Shown in pieces: positions 1-8,128 of a DNA stretch of 64,000 nucleotides (position 1 is its first letter; each line of letters opens with the position of its first letter). The DNA lies in assembly GCA_964622255.1 (NCBI GenBank), contig CAZUPK010000012.1, positions 1 to 64,000 of the forward strand, read 5' to 3'. The translations under genes were made by a program, and so were the position numbers. Source of the DNA: SZUA-1377 sp964622255 (GTDB lineage: Bacteria; Campylobacterota; Campylobacteria; Campylobacterales; QNZT01). The notes under the pieces were generated by a model that ran no database searches, was not told where the DNA came from, and saw only the letters and a list, made by a program, of their open reading frames with translations.

Positions 1-1026
1 TCTTTTCATAATTCCCTGTATAGCACTACTTCTAAAGTTATCACTTCCAGCTTTCATAACAAGTCTATAAATGCCGATTATAGGGCTTAGTGTAGAGGTT
101 TTAGGGTTTAGGGATTTAGCAAATTTCATTATAGCATCTGCTATGAAATCTTTTCTTGTTGTGTTTGCTTTTACTATGGCTTCTATGATGTTGTTTGGCA
201 CTTTATTATAGTTTGCTAAAAGTTGTTTCGTATCTTTTGGTAGGCAATATCCTCCATATCCAAAGCTTGGGTTGTTGTAGTGAGTTCCTATCCTTGGATC
301 TAAACCTACACCTTTTATGATCTGTTCACTGTTTAAATTATGAGCTAAAGCATAACTATCAAGTTCGTTAAAAAATGCTACCCTCATAGCAAGATATGTA
401 TTTGCAAAAAGTTTTATAGCTTCAGCTTCTGTTGGATCTGTAAAAAGCACCTCTACATCTTTTTTCTCTGCTCCCTCCTTTAACAAAGATGCAAACTCTT
501 TTGCTCTCTCACTCTTTTCCCCTACTATTATCCTACTTGGATAAAGATTATCGTGCAAAGCTCGTCCCTCTCTTAAAAACTCCGGAGAAAAGATGATGTT
601 GTTAGTTTTAAACTTTTCTCGGACACTTTTTACATATCCAACTGGAATGGTTGATTTTATAATCATAGTAGCATTTGGATTTATCTCTAAAACATCTTTT
701 ATAACTGCTTCTATACTTTTTGTATTAAAGTAGTTAGTATCTGGATCATAGTCTGTCGGAGTTGCTATGATGATATATTTTGCACCTACATAAGCCTCTT
801 TTTTATCAAGAGTAGCTCTAAAAGAATGTTGAATGTTTAATTTTAAATTTTCAATTGCTTTTGGTAAAAATTTTTCTATCTCTTTATCTTCTATTGGTGA
901 GATACCTTTGTTTATCATCTCTACTTTTTCAGGGACTATATCAAGTGCTACCACTTCGTGGTTTTGGGCTAAAAGTAGTCCGTTGCTTAGTCCTACATAT
1001 CCTGTTCCTGCTATGGCTATCTTCAT
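1..1026 (-). CDS. ugd: UDP-glucose 6-dehydrogenase family protein, C-terminus cut by window edge
   Basis: Oxidises a nucleotide sugar (UDP-glucose to UDP-glucuronate in the type enzyme) with NAD+ in the cytoplasm, for surface polysaccharide synthesis. Translating the minus strand from the ATG at 1026 gives an uninterrupted 342-codon frame running off the left edge. Visible are the N-terminal Rossmann motif AGTGYVGLS, an SPEFLREG motif, and GYGGYCLPKD, whose catalytic cysteine is about residue 261. About 50 or more C-terminal residues of a family member of roughly 390 lie outside. The order of domains (NAD-binding, then central helical dimerisation part) is as expected. The exact sugar substrate (UDP-glucose, UDP-ManNAc, GDP-mannose) cannot be fixed from this fragment; the UDP-glucose type is the most likely. 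Confidence 0.9.
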   Translation of the reverse strand, partial: MKIAIAGTGYVGLSNGLLLAQNHEVVALDIVPEKVEMINKGISPIEDKEIEKFLPKAIENLKLNIQHSFRATLDKKEAYVGAKYIIIATPTDYDPDTNYFNTKSIEAVIKDVLEINPNATMIIKSTIPVGYVKSVREKFKTNNIIFSPEFLREGRALHDNLYPSRIIVGEKSERAKEFASLLKEGAEKKDVEVLFTDPTEAEAIKLFANTYLAMRVAFFNELDSYALAHNLNSEQIIKGVGLDPRIGTHYNNPSFGYGGYCLPKDTKQLLANYNKVPNNIIEAIVKANTTRKDFIADAIMKFAKSLNPKTSTLSPIIGIYRLVMKAGSDNFRSSAIQGIMKR

Positions 1027-1052
1027 ATTTGTATTCCTTTGATTTTATACAT

Positions 1053-1266
1053 TTATATATCTTTTTTTTCAATAGTTTCGATAAACAATACCAACTTTTG
1101 ATATATCTTTATAAGTTCATCAACTTTATTATAATAATTTTAAATTATCTACTATCTCATCTTGATTGAAACTATATTCGTGGGCTATCTCGTTTCTTAG
1201 TTCTCTTAAATTAAGCCATTCATTTTTATCTATAAGTTCTAAACTCTCTTTTATCTCTTTTTTCAC
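1053..1266 (-). pseudogene. Broken HEPN-domain protein (MNT partner), truncated and frameshifted
   Basis: A GTG at 1266 overlaps the stop of the nucleotidyltransferase pseudogene, as in intact MNT-HEPN operons. The frame encodes about 47 residues including RNEIAHEY, which matches the R-x4-6-H signature of HEPN RNases and nucleotidyltransferase partners, then ends in TAA. Shifting frame immediately after DNLKLL restores a continuation with NKVDELIKIYQKL and IETIEKK up to a stop at 1053. So the 3' half carries a frameshift, and the N-terminal helical half (usually 60 or more residues) is missing. Family assignment rests on the motif and the gene pairing; function is presumably lost. Confidence 0.6.
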
Positions 1267-1552
1267 AACTTCACTCCATATCTCATCGCTTCTTGCTTTA
1301 TTATCCTTGTTTTATCTTTAGATATAATCAAATCGATCTTTTGATCTCCTATTCTTTGTTTTAATAATGCAAGGAATTTTAATTTTTTTCCTAGTCTGTT
1401 TTGTATATTTTGAGCATCTATATATAGATCGATATCACCACCTTTTTGGGTATCATCAACTCGACTGTGCCAAAAAGATAAATATCACCATACTTAAAAA
1501 CCTCATCATAAGTTTGTTTTATAGCTTTTACTTCTAACATAGACAATCTCAT
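1263..1552 (-). pseudogene. Frameshifted minimal nucleotidyltransferase (MNT, MntA-like antitoxin family)
   Basis: From an ATG at 1552 with an upstream AAAAGGG the frame reads MRLSMLEVKAIKQTYDEVF and then YLFG. It then leaves frame at about 1464-1470, where two extra bases (or one missing) separate YLFG from SRVDDTQKGGDIDLYID. That second part is the GS-x-x-x-x-x-x-x-D-x-D nucleotidyltransferase signature. The downstream frame continues to IIKQEAMRYGVKL and a TGA at 1263. Total length of about 96 codons equals an intact MNT protein. The intact ancestor would AMPylate or antagonise a HEPN toxin; the present copy cannot make the active site without frame repair. A sequencing error is possible, but both neighbours are also broken. 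Confidence 0.65.
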
Positions 1553-1742
1553 TTATACACCCTTTTAATAACTCAAAATTTTCGGGATATAATACCTAAC
1601 TCTCTCTTACATTTTGATAGCAACTTTCATAACTTAACCTCGTTAAATCTATTTTTAATATCTCACAAGTTTTTTCAAATAACTTTTATCTAAAATCTAA
1701 AACCTCTTTTACCTCTTCTCTTAATGGCGGTTTCTTTTGCAC
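1506..1742 (-). pseudogene. Decayed reading frame with two in-frame stops upstream of the MNT relic
   Basis: Between a GTG at 1742 and a TGA at 1506 one frame reads protein-like text interrupted by TAA and TAG: KPPLREEVKEVLDFR, stop, LFEKTCEILKIDL and SYESCYQNVRES, stop, then VLYPENFELLKGCINE. The composition and the FELLKGCINE segment resemble helical HEPN-type substrate-binding proteins that accompany nucleotidyltransferases, but the match is by eye and weak. Its 3' end overlaps the start of the MNT relic. The stretch 1553-1776 holds nothing else that I can recognise. Confidence 0.35.
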
Positions 1743-1776
1743 TAGCTTCGTTCATACCATACCTCTAAAACCTTTT

Positions 1777-2151
1777 CTAAAACCTTTTTGATGGGAAGTT
1801 ATCATATAGCCAATTTGCTATCCTCTCAACTTCTGCTTCACTAACAGCACCTTTTTGAGATGGCATAAGTCCAAATCTTGCTATTTTTTGAGGCATACAT
1901 ACAGCTTTATCTTTTGACGGACCAAAAACATAATCTTTTATAAAACTAACCGCTTTTTCTTTTGTCGGATACCTCATCTTAACATGTCTTAAAACTCCCA
2001 TTATTGGTGGAGCTACCACCTTTGACCTATCAATAGGTCTTGTTTTTATATGACAGGCACCACATTTTGAGTCAAAAAGTTTTTGAGCATCACTTGCTTG
2101 TAGTGATAGAGTTAGAGCCAAAACTAAACCGATAGTTAACATAGTCCTCAT
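1777..2151 (-). CDS. Periplasmic monoheme c-type cytochrome
   Basis: Small soluble electron carrier exported by a signal peptide (hydrophobic run up to about residue 20, then ASDAQ). One CxxCH haem site, CGACHIK, lies just after the mature N-terminus. Methionines in VCMPQK and GLMPSQ are candidate axial ligands. The protein ends with a helix-rich IANWLYDNFPSKRF typical of class I cytochromes. The start is chosen at 2151 rather than the ATG at 2157, because the ATGAGGAG ribosome site abuts 2157 and lies six bases from 2151. This gives 124 residues. It sits upstream of the HEPN/MNT relics and downstream of the FTR-rhodanese gene with a 64-base gap. Its redox partner is not shown by the context. 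Confidence 0.8.
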   Translation of the reverse strand: MRTMLTIGLVLALTLSLQASDAQKLFDSKCGACHIKTRPIDRSKVVAPPIMGVLRHVKMRYPTKEKAVSFIKDYVFGPSKDKAVCMPQKIARFGLMPSQKGAVSEAEVERIANWLYDNFPSKRF

Positions 2152-2215
2152 AATCATCTCCTCATTTTAGATTTTATACCCGCATCATACTACAAACAAG
2201 TAAACTAAATATAAA

Positions 2216-2959
2216 CTACTCTCCACTCTCTACCGGTCCGCTATATGAGATGATGCCTCTTGTAAAGTTTGAAACATGTTTATATCCCATACTAAGCATC
2301 ACTTGCTGACAATAAGCACTTCTACTTCCTGTAAAGCAATAAAGTATGATGGGCATATCTTTTTTATCCTCTATATTTGCGAGAGCTTCATAAAAACTTG
2401 TTGTAGGCACTAAATAATCAGTTCCAACTATCCTTTGTTGAATCCACTCCATCCACTCTCTAACATCTACAAGTAAAAAATCCACCATACCAAGTTCTCT
2501 AGCTTCTAGTAGTGACTCAAGCTCATCTCCATCTAGTTGAGGATGGCTCAAAAGCTCTTCACACTCCTCTTTGGTAAGTCCTCTTGAGTGAGTGTGAGCT
2601 ACCTCTTCGGCTTTATTTTCAGTCTTTTTTTGCTTGGCATACTCCAAAGTGCAGAAAATCCCACAGTGACAAACACCTTTGTTTGGTATTTCATCTTCAA
2701 GTGCAGGTTTACAAGGGCATATCCTACCATCTACACTTTTATACTTTCCATCTTCATCCTCTTCAACCATAAAACATGGACAAAATCTTTTTCCATATAT
2801 CATCTTATTTCTAGCAAGTCCAAAAGTTATCGACTCATTTATCTCATCATCCGGATTAAAAACTAAGTTGAAGTTTTCACAAACTTTTTTTGTAAATTTT
2901 TGAGTTTTCTCTAGTTCTACTATAAATTCATCAGAATTTACATCTATCTTTTTTATCAT
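2216..2959 (-). CDS. Ferredoxin:thioredoxin reductase catalytic-type domain fused to a rhodanese domain
   Basis: Residues about 8-105 match the catalytic (beta) chain of ferredoxin:thioredoxin reductase: CPC at 60-62, CPC at 81-83 and CHC at 97-99, the cysteines that hold a 4Fe-4S cluster and an adjacent redox disulfide. After a charged linker (about 106-130), residues about 145-245 form a rhodanese module with VDVREW and an active-site loop CFTGSRS whose sulfur-accepting cysteine is about residue 208. The protein is therefore expected to link one-electron ferredoxin chemistry to disulfide or persulfide transfer in the cytoplasm; this is inference. The frame opens at a TTG (2971), but GGGAGC lies five bases before the ATG at 2959, so that start is used. 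No separate FTR variable chain is in the window. Confidence 0.8.
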   Translation of the reverse strand: MIKKIDVNSDEFIVELEKTQKFTKKVCENFNLVFNPDDEINESITFGLARNKMIYGKRFCPCFMVEEDEDGKYKSVDGRICPCKPALEDEIPNKGVCHCGIFCTLEYAKQKKTENKAEEVAHTHSRGLTKEECEELLSHPQLDGDELESLLEARELGMVDFLLVDVREWMEWIQQRIVGTDYLVPTTSFYEALANIEDKKDMPIILYCFTGSRSAYCQQVMLSMGYKHVSNFTRGIISYSGPVESGE

Positions 2960-3026
2960 AATTGCTCCCAAAGTTATTTTAAAAATGGGATATTAACAAA
3001 AGAAGGTTAATAAAGCTTTAAAGCAA

Positions 3027-3045
3027 TGAGGGTGTAACTCCCTCA
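3027..3045 (-). terminator. Stem-loop after ccoG, candidate terminator
   Basis: Just past the ccoG stop, the minus strand reads TGAGGG, a seven-base loop, then CCCTCA, followed by TTGCTTTAAAGC. The stem is perfect over six pairs, but the downstream T-run is interrupted, so termination efficiency is uncertain. Confidence 0.4.
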
Positions 3046-3052
3046 CCACGAT

Positions 3053-4489
3053 TTATTTGTCTTGAGCCTTTTTGATAAGGTCATATCTAGGATATACAAA
3101 GGCTGTATCTCTTTTGACAACTATATGCTCTTTGTCATCAGTCGCATATGCTTTTATAGTAATAGGTATAGGAGTATCTTTTTTATCATTTTTTATTAAT
3201 TCTTTAGTTGTATATAAAACAACAACTTTTTTTGCTTTCTTACCAGCATTTAATTGAAATGGTCTTGATGGTCTTGCAATCTTAATATCCGGATGTCCTT
3301 CAACTTCAAAATAATATTTATGATTTTTTCTTTCAGTATTTTGAAACAAGAAGATATAAGCATTATTTACCCTTTTACCATTATCTTTTATCTTATAAAG
3401 TTGAGTAGTTCTGTTGATATTTAAAAGCATATGTTCCTTTTTGCTTCCCATAATAAGAAGTCCTGTAAGTGCAACTGTTAGTGCAACACCATAAGCTATA
3501 GTCCTAAATCTAAAAAATTTGGGTCTTCTATGTTCTTTCACTGCAGAATAACTAGTCCAAGTAATAAGTGACTCTTTTCCTAAAGCTCCCATAACTTTTG
3601 TACAAGCATCAGCACACTCAAGACAGTTTATACACTCTAGTTGCATACCTCTTTTTATATCTATGTGAGTTGGGCAAACTCTAACACAACTATCACACAT
3701 AGTACACTCTGCATCAGACTCTTTTGCTTTTAACTCTTTTAGTGAGTGAACAAGTTTTGTTTCTTGATCTTCACTATAAATATGTCCACCTCTTTCAGTG
3801 TTATATATAGTTTGAATAGTCTCTTCATCATACATAACTGACTGAACCCTAGCATATGGACAAACATAGATACAAAAATCCTCTTTAAGTTTTACTATAT
3901 CATATATCAAGAAACCTGCTACTACCAATATAGTTGTAACCATAACCGTATGTTCACTCGGATTTTGAATATATTTCATAAAATCCTCCGGCGGAACAAA
4001 GAACCAAATAAAATCAACAGCGGCAACAAATGCCAAAATAACCCACAGTAAAAATCCTATAGCTTTCTTACCACTTTGTCCTTGCGGTTCTTTTTGTTTG
4101 TTTTGGATACTTTTTCTAATACCAAGTAATTTTGTCTGTATCAAATCTCTATAGATAACTCTAAATATAGTTTGAGGGCAAAGCCAACCACACCAAACTC
4201 TACCACCAAGAGTTGTCATAAAAAAAACTCCCAAGAAACCAAATATAAGTAAAAATGGCATAACATAAAGCTCTTGCATATCGAACTTTGTAAAAAACAG
4301 ATGTATCTGTTTATGATCAAAGTTTAGTAGAAAAAAATGACCTCCATTTATCCTAACCCACGGTATAACCAATGCAAATATAGTAGCTATTATAAAAGTA
4401 TAATATCTTTTATATCTATATGGCATCCACCCCTTTAAATACTTTTTTGCTTCGTTCTTTTTGGAAGAACTTGTAACCTCTTGCTTCAT
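3053..4489 (-). CDS. ccoG: Cytochrome c oxidase accessory protein CcoG (RdxA/FixG family)
   Basis: Membrane iron-sulfur protein needed for assembly of cbb3-type cytochrome c oxidase, with a role in copper handling. The 478-residue product has hydrophobic segments near residues 28-45, 70-95, 145-165, 180-200 and 335-355. Before the last segment sits a double ferredoxin-like cysteine array (CTMCDSCVRVCP and CINCLECADAC, about residues 260-300). The NPGRxWCGWxCPQ-like motif is seen as GGRVWCGWLCPQ near residue 115. The C-terminal third is an immunoglobulin-like periplasmic domain as in the family. Start ATG 4489 follows AAGGGG by five bases. The cbb3 structural genes (ccoNOPQ) are not in this window. 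A -10 box and a palindrome lie upstream. Confidence 0.92.
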   Translation of the reverse strand: MKQEVTSSSKKNEAKKYLKGWMPYRYKRYYTFIIATIFALVIPWVRINGGHFFLLNFDHKQIHLFFTKFDMQELYVMPFLLIFGFLGVFFMTTLGGRVWCGWLCPQTIFRVIYRDLIQTKLLGIRKSIQNKQKEPQGQSGKKAIGFLLWVILAFVAAVDFIWFFVPPEDFMKYIQNPSEHTVMVTTILVVAGFLIYDIVKLKEDFCIYVCPYARVQSVMYDEETIQTIYNTERGGHIYSEDQETKLVHSLKELKAKESDAECTMCDSCVRVCPTHIDIKRGMQLECINCLECADACTKVMGALGKESLITWTSYSAVKEHRRPKFFRFRTIAYGVALTVALTGLLIMGSKKEHMLLNINRTTQLYKIKDNGKRVNNAYIFLFQNTERKNHKYYFEVEGHPDIKIARPSRPFQLNAGKKAKKVVVLYTTKELIKNDKKDTPIPITIKAYATDDKEHIVVKRDTAFVYPRYDLIKKAQDK

Positions 4490-4547
4490 AACAACCCCTT
4501 GTTTATAATTTTGAGATTGTATTGTAATGTATTTTAACTAAAACGAA

Positions 4548-4565
4548 AGTAACAAAAGTGTCACT
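4548..4565. promoter_or_regulatory. Imperfect 18-bp palindrome in the ccoG promoter
   Basis: AGTAACAAAAGTGTCACT is an interrupted inverted repeat lying directly downstream of the candidate -10 box of ccoG, that is, over the likely transcription start. That is a typical place for a repressor or Crp/Fnr-type regulator. No known operator consensus is matched exactly. Confidence 0.3.
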
Positions 4566-4568
4566 TTT

Positions 4569-4574
4569 ATTATA
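4569..4574 (-). promoter_or_regulatory. Candidate -10 box for ccoG
   Basis: TATAAT on the minus strand about 80 bases upstream of the ccoG start codon, in an AT-rich context with no clear -35, as is usual for sigma-70 promoters in Campylobacterota. Confidence 0.4.
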
Positions 4575-4636
4575 AAATTAATAATTATTATAAGGATGAG
4601 AAATATAAATAAGACTTAAAATATATTATGTGGAAT

Positions 4637-6664
4637 TTAAGCTGCTAATATAATATTTAAATATTTTTTTTCATAATCTTGAAAATATTCAAACTTCTGA
4701 GGTTTAAAAAAGTAAAACCCTTGTATATAATCACAATTTTTTGATTTTAAATAGTTATATTGTTCCTCTTTTTCAACACCCTCAGCGATAACTTTTACCC
4801 CCAATGCTTTTGCCATAGAAATAATAGCATCTATTATAGGATTTTTATCTTTTTTCATATTTTTTATAAATGATTGATCTATCTTTATAACATCAATAGG
4901 TAACTCACTTACATAACTCAAAGAAGAGTAACCTGTTCCAAAATCATCTATGGATATTTTTATGCCCATAGATTTAAACTCTCGAAGTATCTTTGTAGTT
5001 AGCTCTAAGTTTTTCATAAAAACACTCTCTGTAAGCTCTAAGTTTAGATAGTTTGGATTATAATCATACTTTTTAAGAAGTGTTTTGATAGTATCAAGCA
5101 AATCACTTTGTAGAAGTTGCACTGCAGAGATATTTACAGAAATCTCAAAATCGCTCCAACCTTTATTATGAATACTCTTTGCTGTTTTTATAGACTCTTC
5201 TAAAACAAGTTTTCCTATCTCTAAGATAAGGTTATTATCTTCTGCCACAGGGATAAAATCAAGGGGTGGTATCTTTTTCAATCTAGAATGCTCCCATCTA
5301 ACGAGTGCTTCAGCTCCCACTATCTCTTTTGTTTTACTATCAACTTGAGGCTGGTAAACTACAAAAAACTCACCATTTTTCAAAGCTTCTCTTAAATCTC
5401 TATCCATTTGTATCTTTTTTGTAAGTTCATCATACATACTTGGCATAAAATATCTAAAATCACTCCTTTTAGACTCTTTTGCTTTATCTAGTGCCATATC
5501 TGCCGAACTCATAAGCTTATCTAAGTCATTTGCATCACTAGGATAAAAACTAGCTCCGATACTTATATCAAAATTTATACTACTTCCATCTACCTCAAAT
5601 GGCACTTTAAAAAGCTCCATAATACGATTTATAATTTTTGTTGAATCTAAATCATTTTCCAAATCATCAACTATGATAGCAAAACTATCACCACCAATTC
5701 TTGCAATAATATCATAGTCTCTAAGACTTGAGTTTAATCTCTTTGCAACCATTTGTAAAAGTATATCACCATAGTTCATACCCAAAACAAGATTTATCGA
5801 TTTAAAGTTTTTTATATCCAAAAGTAAAAGCATCAAGCTAGTATTTTTACCTCTAGCAACTTTATTCATACTATAAGAGAGTTTTTGCAAAAAAAGATTT
5901 TTATTTGGCAGATCAGTAAGTAAATCATAGGATGCTAAATAATCAAGCTTTTGAGCTTGTGAAAATTCTTTTGTCTGATTATGAGAAGTTAAAAGGAGTC
6001 TCACATCTCTATGTTTATGATTGTAAAGTTTATACTCCCAATAAACAACTCTTTTGGACCCATCTTTACACTTTATAGGAAAATTATCTATTATTGAAAG
6101 ATATTTTTTTCTAAAAGAATCTTGTAGTTGAGCTAAAATCTTTTCCTTATAAGCATTAGGTAAAAACAGTTCTACAAAATTTCTATCAATCACCTCATCT
6201 TTTTTATATCCTGTAAGAAATGATGCTTGTTCATTAAAGCCTTTTATATACCCATTTTTATCCAAAACTATAACTACATCTTTTGTCTCTTTTTCATTTA
6301 CAATATCCCTTAAAAAGGTTCTTTTCTCTTTTTTTATAGAAAAAATCACAAAGGTTATATTATTTTTGTTATACCTGACTACTGTATTTAAAAAACTAAG
6401 TTTTGCATCTTTTGTTTTAAACTCAACCTCTAAAAAATCAAATGTCTTCTTATCTCTTAAATCAGATAACATACCGTCTTTTGAATGAGATGGGATAATA
6501 GTATCAAACAAACTCTTTCCTACAATCTCACTCTCTTTATAACCCAAAAGATATTCACTAGCACTGTTCCAACCTGTGATGTGATACCTTTTATCTATAG
6601 AAAAAAGCCCTATATCCCTCTCATTTTTATCCAAAAAACCGGCACATAAACCATTTACATCCAT
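4637..6664 (-). CDS. PAS-PAS-GGDEF-EAL protein, probable cyclic-di-GMP phosphodiesterase
   Basis: A 675-residue cytoplasmic signalling protein with no transmembrane segment. Two PAS sensor domains (about 10-110 and 120-230) precede a GGDEF domain (about 240-400) and an EAL domain (about 410-665). The cyclase signature is GGDSF near residue 324 instead of GGDEF, which predicts lost or weak synthase activity. An RxxD product-binding site (RDYD) five residues upstream is kept. The EAL half has all expected catalytic motifs: EALVRWEH (about 452), the NIS segment, ELTES, DDFGTGYSSL, KIDQSF and EGVE. So c-di-GMP hydrolysis, gated by PAS ligands (redox, oxygen or small molecules), is the likely output. 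Start ATG 6664 follows AAGGA. It lies 56 bases downstream of slyD and may be transcribed separately. Confidence 0.9.
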   Translation of the reverse strand: MDVNGLCAGFLDKNERDIGLFSIDKRYHITGWNSASEYLLGYKESEIVGKSLFDTIIPSHSKDGMLSDLRDKKTFDFLEVEFKTKDAKLSFLNTVVRYNKNNITFVIFSIKKEKRTFLRDIVNEKETKDVVIVLDKNGYIKGFNEQASFLTGYKKDEVIDRNFVELFLPNAYKEKILAQLQDSFRKKYLSIIDNFPIKCKDGSKRVVYWEYKLYNHKHRDVRLLLTSHNQTKEFSQAQKLDYLASYDLLTDLPNKNLFLQKLSYSMNKVARGKNTSLMLLLLDIKNFKSINLVLGMNYGDILLQMVAKRLNSSLRDYDIIARIGGDSFAIIVDDLENDLDSTKIINRIMELFKVPFEVDGSSINFDISIGASFYPSDANDLDKLMSSADMALDKAKESKRSDFRYFMPSMYDELTKKIQMDRDLREALKNGEFFVVYQPQVDSKTKEIVGAEALVRWEHSRLKKIPPLDFIPVAEDNNLILEIGKLVLEESIKTAKSIHNKGWSDFEISVNISAVQLLQSDLLDTIKTLLKKYDYNPNYLNLELTESVFMKNLELTTKILREFKSMGIKISIDDFGTGYSSLSYVSELPIDVIKIDQSFIKNMKKDKNPIIDAIISMAKALGVKVIAEGVEKEEQYNYLKSKNCDYIQGFYFFKPQKFEYFQDYEKKYLNIILAA

Positions 6665-6720
6665 AAATTTTCCTTAATTAGAGATAACTTATGGACATAT
6701 CGACACTTTACAAAAAAGTT

Positions 6721-7221
6721 TTAATTGTATCCTCCGATTCCACAGCCAGAACCATATCCACCAACTACACCGGTATTTATCTCTTCCTCTGTCGCATCCC
6801 TAACATCTTTGATAGTTACATCAAAAGCTAAATCTTTTCCAGCTAACGGATGGTTATAATCAACCGTTACACTGTCTTCATCAAAATCAGCCACTGTTAC
6901 CATAACAGTTTGTCCACCTTCACTCTGTCCATATAATTGCATACCTTTTTCAAGCTCTATTCCTACAAACTGCTCTCTTGGTAGAGTTTCTAAGGCTTTT
7001 GGATCTCTTTCTCCATAAGCTGCTACTGCTAGAACCTCCACAACTCTACTGTCACCTTTACTCATAGTTTTTATAGACTCTTCTAGTCCCGGGATTATCT
7101 GTCCTTTTCCAACTATAAACTCTAACGGAGCATATCCTTTGTTGCTATCTAAAATTTCACTTTCACCCATTTGGGTTAAGCTATACTCTATAGATACAAC
7201 TTGATTGTCACTGATTGCCAT
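6721..7221 (-). CDS. slyD: FKBP-type peptidyl-prolyl isomerase, SlyD-like
   Basis: Cytoplasmic prolyl cis-trans isomerase with chaperone activity. The 166 residues follow the SlyD plan: an FKBP half with GKGQIIPGLEESI, an inserted IF chaperone flap (about 70-120), then the second FKBP half with DYNHPLAGKDLAFDV. The C-terminal tail is short and ends GYGSGCGIGGYN; it lacks the histidine/cysteine-rich nickel tail of the Escherichia coli protein, so a role in hydrogenase metallation is not indicated. It is the last gene of the tol-pal string, 36 bases after ybgF. Start ATG 7221 has AAGGA upstream. Confidence 0.9.
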   Translation of the reverse strand: MAISDNQVVSIEYSLTQMGESEILDSNKGYAPLEFIVGKGQIIPGLEESIKTMSKGDSRVVEVLAVAAYGERDPKALETLPREQFVGIELEKGMQLYGQSEGGQTVMVTVADFDEDSVTVDYNHPLAGKDLAFDVTIKDVRDATEEEINTGVVGGYGSGCGIGGYN

Positions 7222-7257
7222 AATATTTCCTTTTTATTGATTAAGCACCGATTTTAG

Positions 7258-8127
7258 CTAAAGATTCTTAAGATACTTAGTTGCAAATTTTGCTTCCACT
7301 GTTTTTGGAAAAGCATCTTTTACAATATTTAAAAACTTTTCAGCTCCCTTTTTATCACCTTTGTTTTTAAAACTTATACCCGTATGTAAAAGCAATTTTG
7401 GTAAAAATTTTGAATCATCTTTCAAATTTACACTCTTTTTATAAAAAGCTATAGCTTCATCATACTTCATTTGATAGTAAAAACACTCTCCCATTTTAAA
7501 GTAGGTATTGTAAAGATTGTATTTTTTTGATGATGCAATAAGATAGTTACCAAGTGCTTCTTTATATCTTTTTCTTTTAAAAAGCTTTTCTGCCTTTAAA
7601 AAAGCCTCCTTTGCACTTAGATTTCTATCTTTTATTATCTTTTTTTTCGTATAAGCTGTTTTCTCCTTTTTGTTTTTTATTGCTCCCTCTTTTGGAGGTT
7701 TCAATTTTTTATAATCTTTTGTTCCACCTTTAGAATAGGACAGCAGCGATATAAGTTTTTCTATAGAACCCTCTATATTTTTAAATCTTCTATCATTTTC
7801 TTTTTCAATATCATCTATTCTTTTTCTTAACTTTAAAATTTCATCATTTAATAAAACACTTTGAGAACTCTCTTTCGTCGTTTGGTAAATCTTATCATTT
7901 GTAGATTCTACAATACTTTTTAAACCTTCAACACTCTCTTTAATAGAATCAAGTTGAAACTTCAACTTAATAAGCTCCTCTTTATTTGCTTTTACCTCCC
8001 TTTGATTTTTAAAAATCAACTTCTCGCTCTCACTTAACTCAATATCTGCAACCCCTCCTCCCACACTATCAAATGATAATGCAAAAAATTTTACAGATAT
8101 AAAAAGAATAAAAATATATTTACTCAT
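7258..8127 (-). CDS. ybgF: Tol-Pal system protein YbgF/CpoB
   Basis: Periplasmic coiled-coil plus TPR protein that coordinates peptidoglycan synthesis with outer-membrane constriction at division. The 289-residue product has a short signal peptide (to about residue 17). A long heptad-rich coiled coil follows (about 25-130, with the KLRKRIDDIEKENDRRF stretch), then a lysine-rich linker. C-terminal TPR units lie at about 170-285 (YKEALGNYLIASSKK, YDEAIAFYKKSVNL). Only one base separates its ATG from the pal stop and no ribosome site is visible, so translation is probably coupled to pal. Placement after tolB-pal supports the assignment. Confidence 0.85.
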   Translation of the reverse strand: MSKYIFILFISVKFFALSFDSVGGGVADIELSESEKLIFKNQREVKANKEELIKLKFQLDSIKESVEGLKSIVESTNDKIYQTTKESSQSVLLNDEILKLRKRIDDIEKENDRRFKNIEGSIEKLISLLSYSKGGTKDYKKLKPPKEGAIKNKKEKTAYTKKKIIKDRNLSAKEAFLKAEKLFKRKRYKEALGNYLIASSKKYNLYNTYFKMGECFYYQMKYDEAIAFYKKSVNLKDDSKFLPKLLLHTGISFKNKGDKKGAEKFLNIVKDAFPKTVEAKFATKYLKNL

Positions 8128-8128
8128 C

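Noticed and set aside
833..1169. Two overlapping plus-strand open frames opposite the UDP-glucose dehydrogenase gene
   Set aside because: They are antisense to an unbroken, motif-bearing coding frame and have low-complexity Leu/Phe/Ser text typical of the reverse of AT-rich coding DNA.
2588..2903. Plus-strand frames opposite the FTR-rhodanese gene
   Set aside because: Antisense shadows of a gene with clear catalytic motifs; no ribosome sites.
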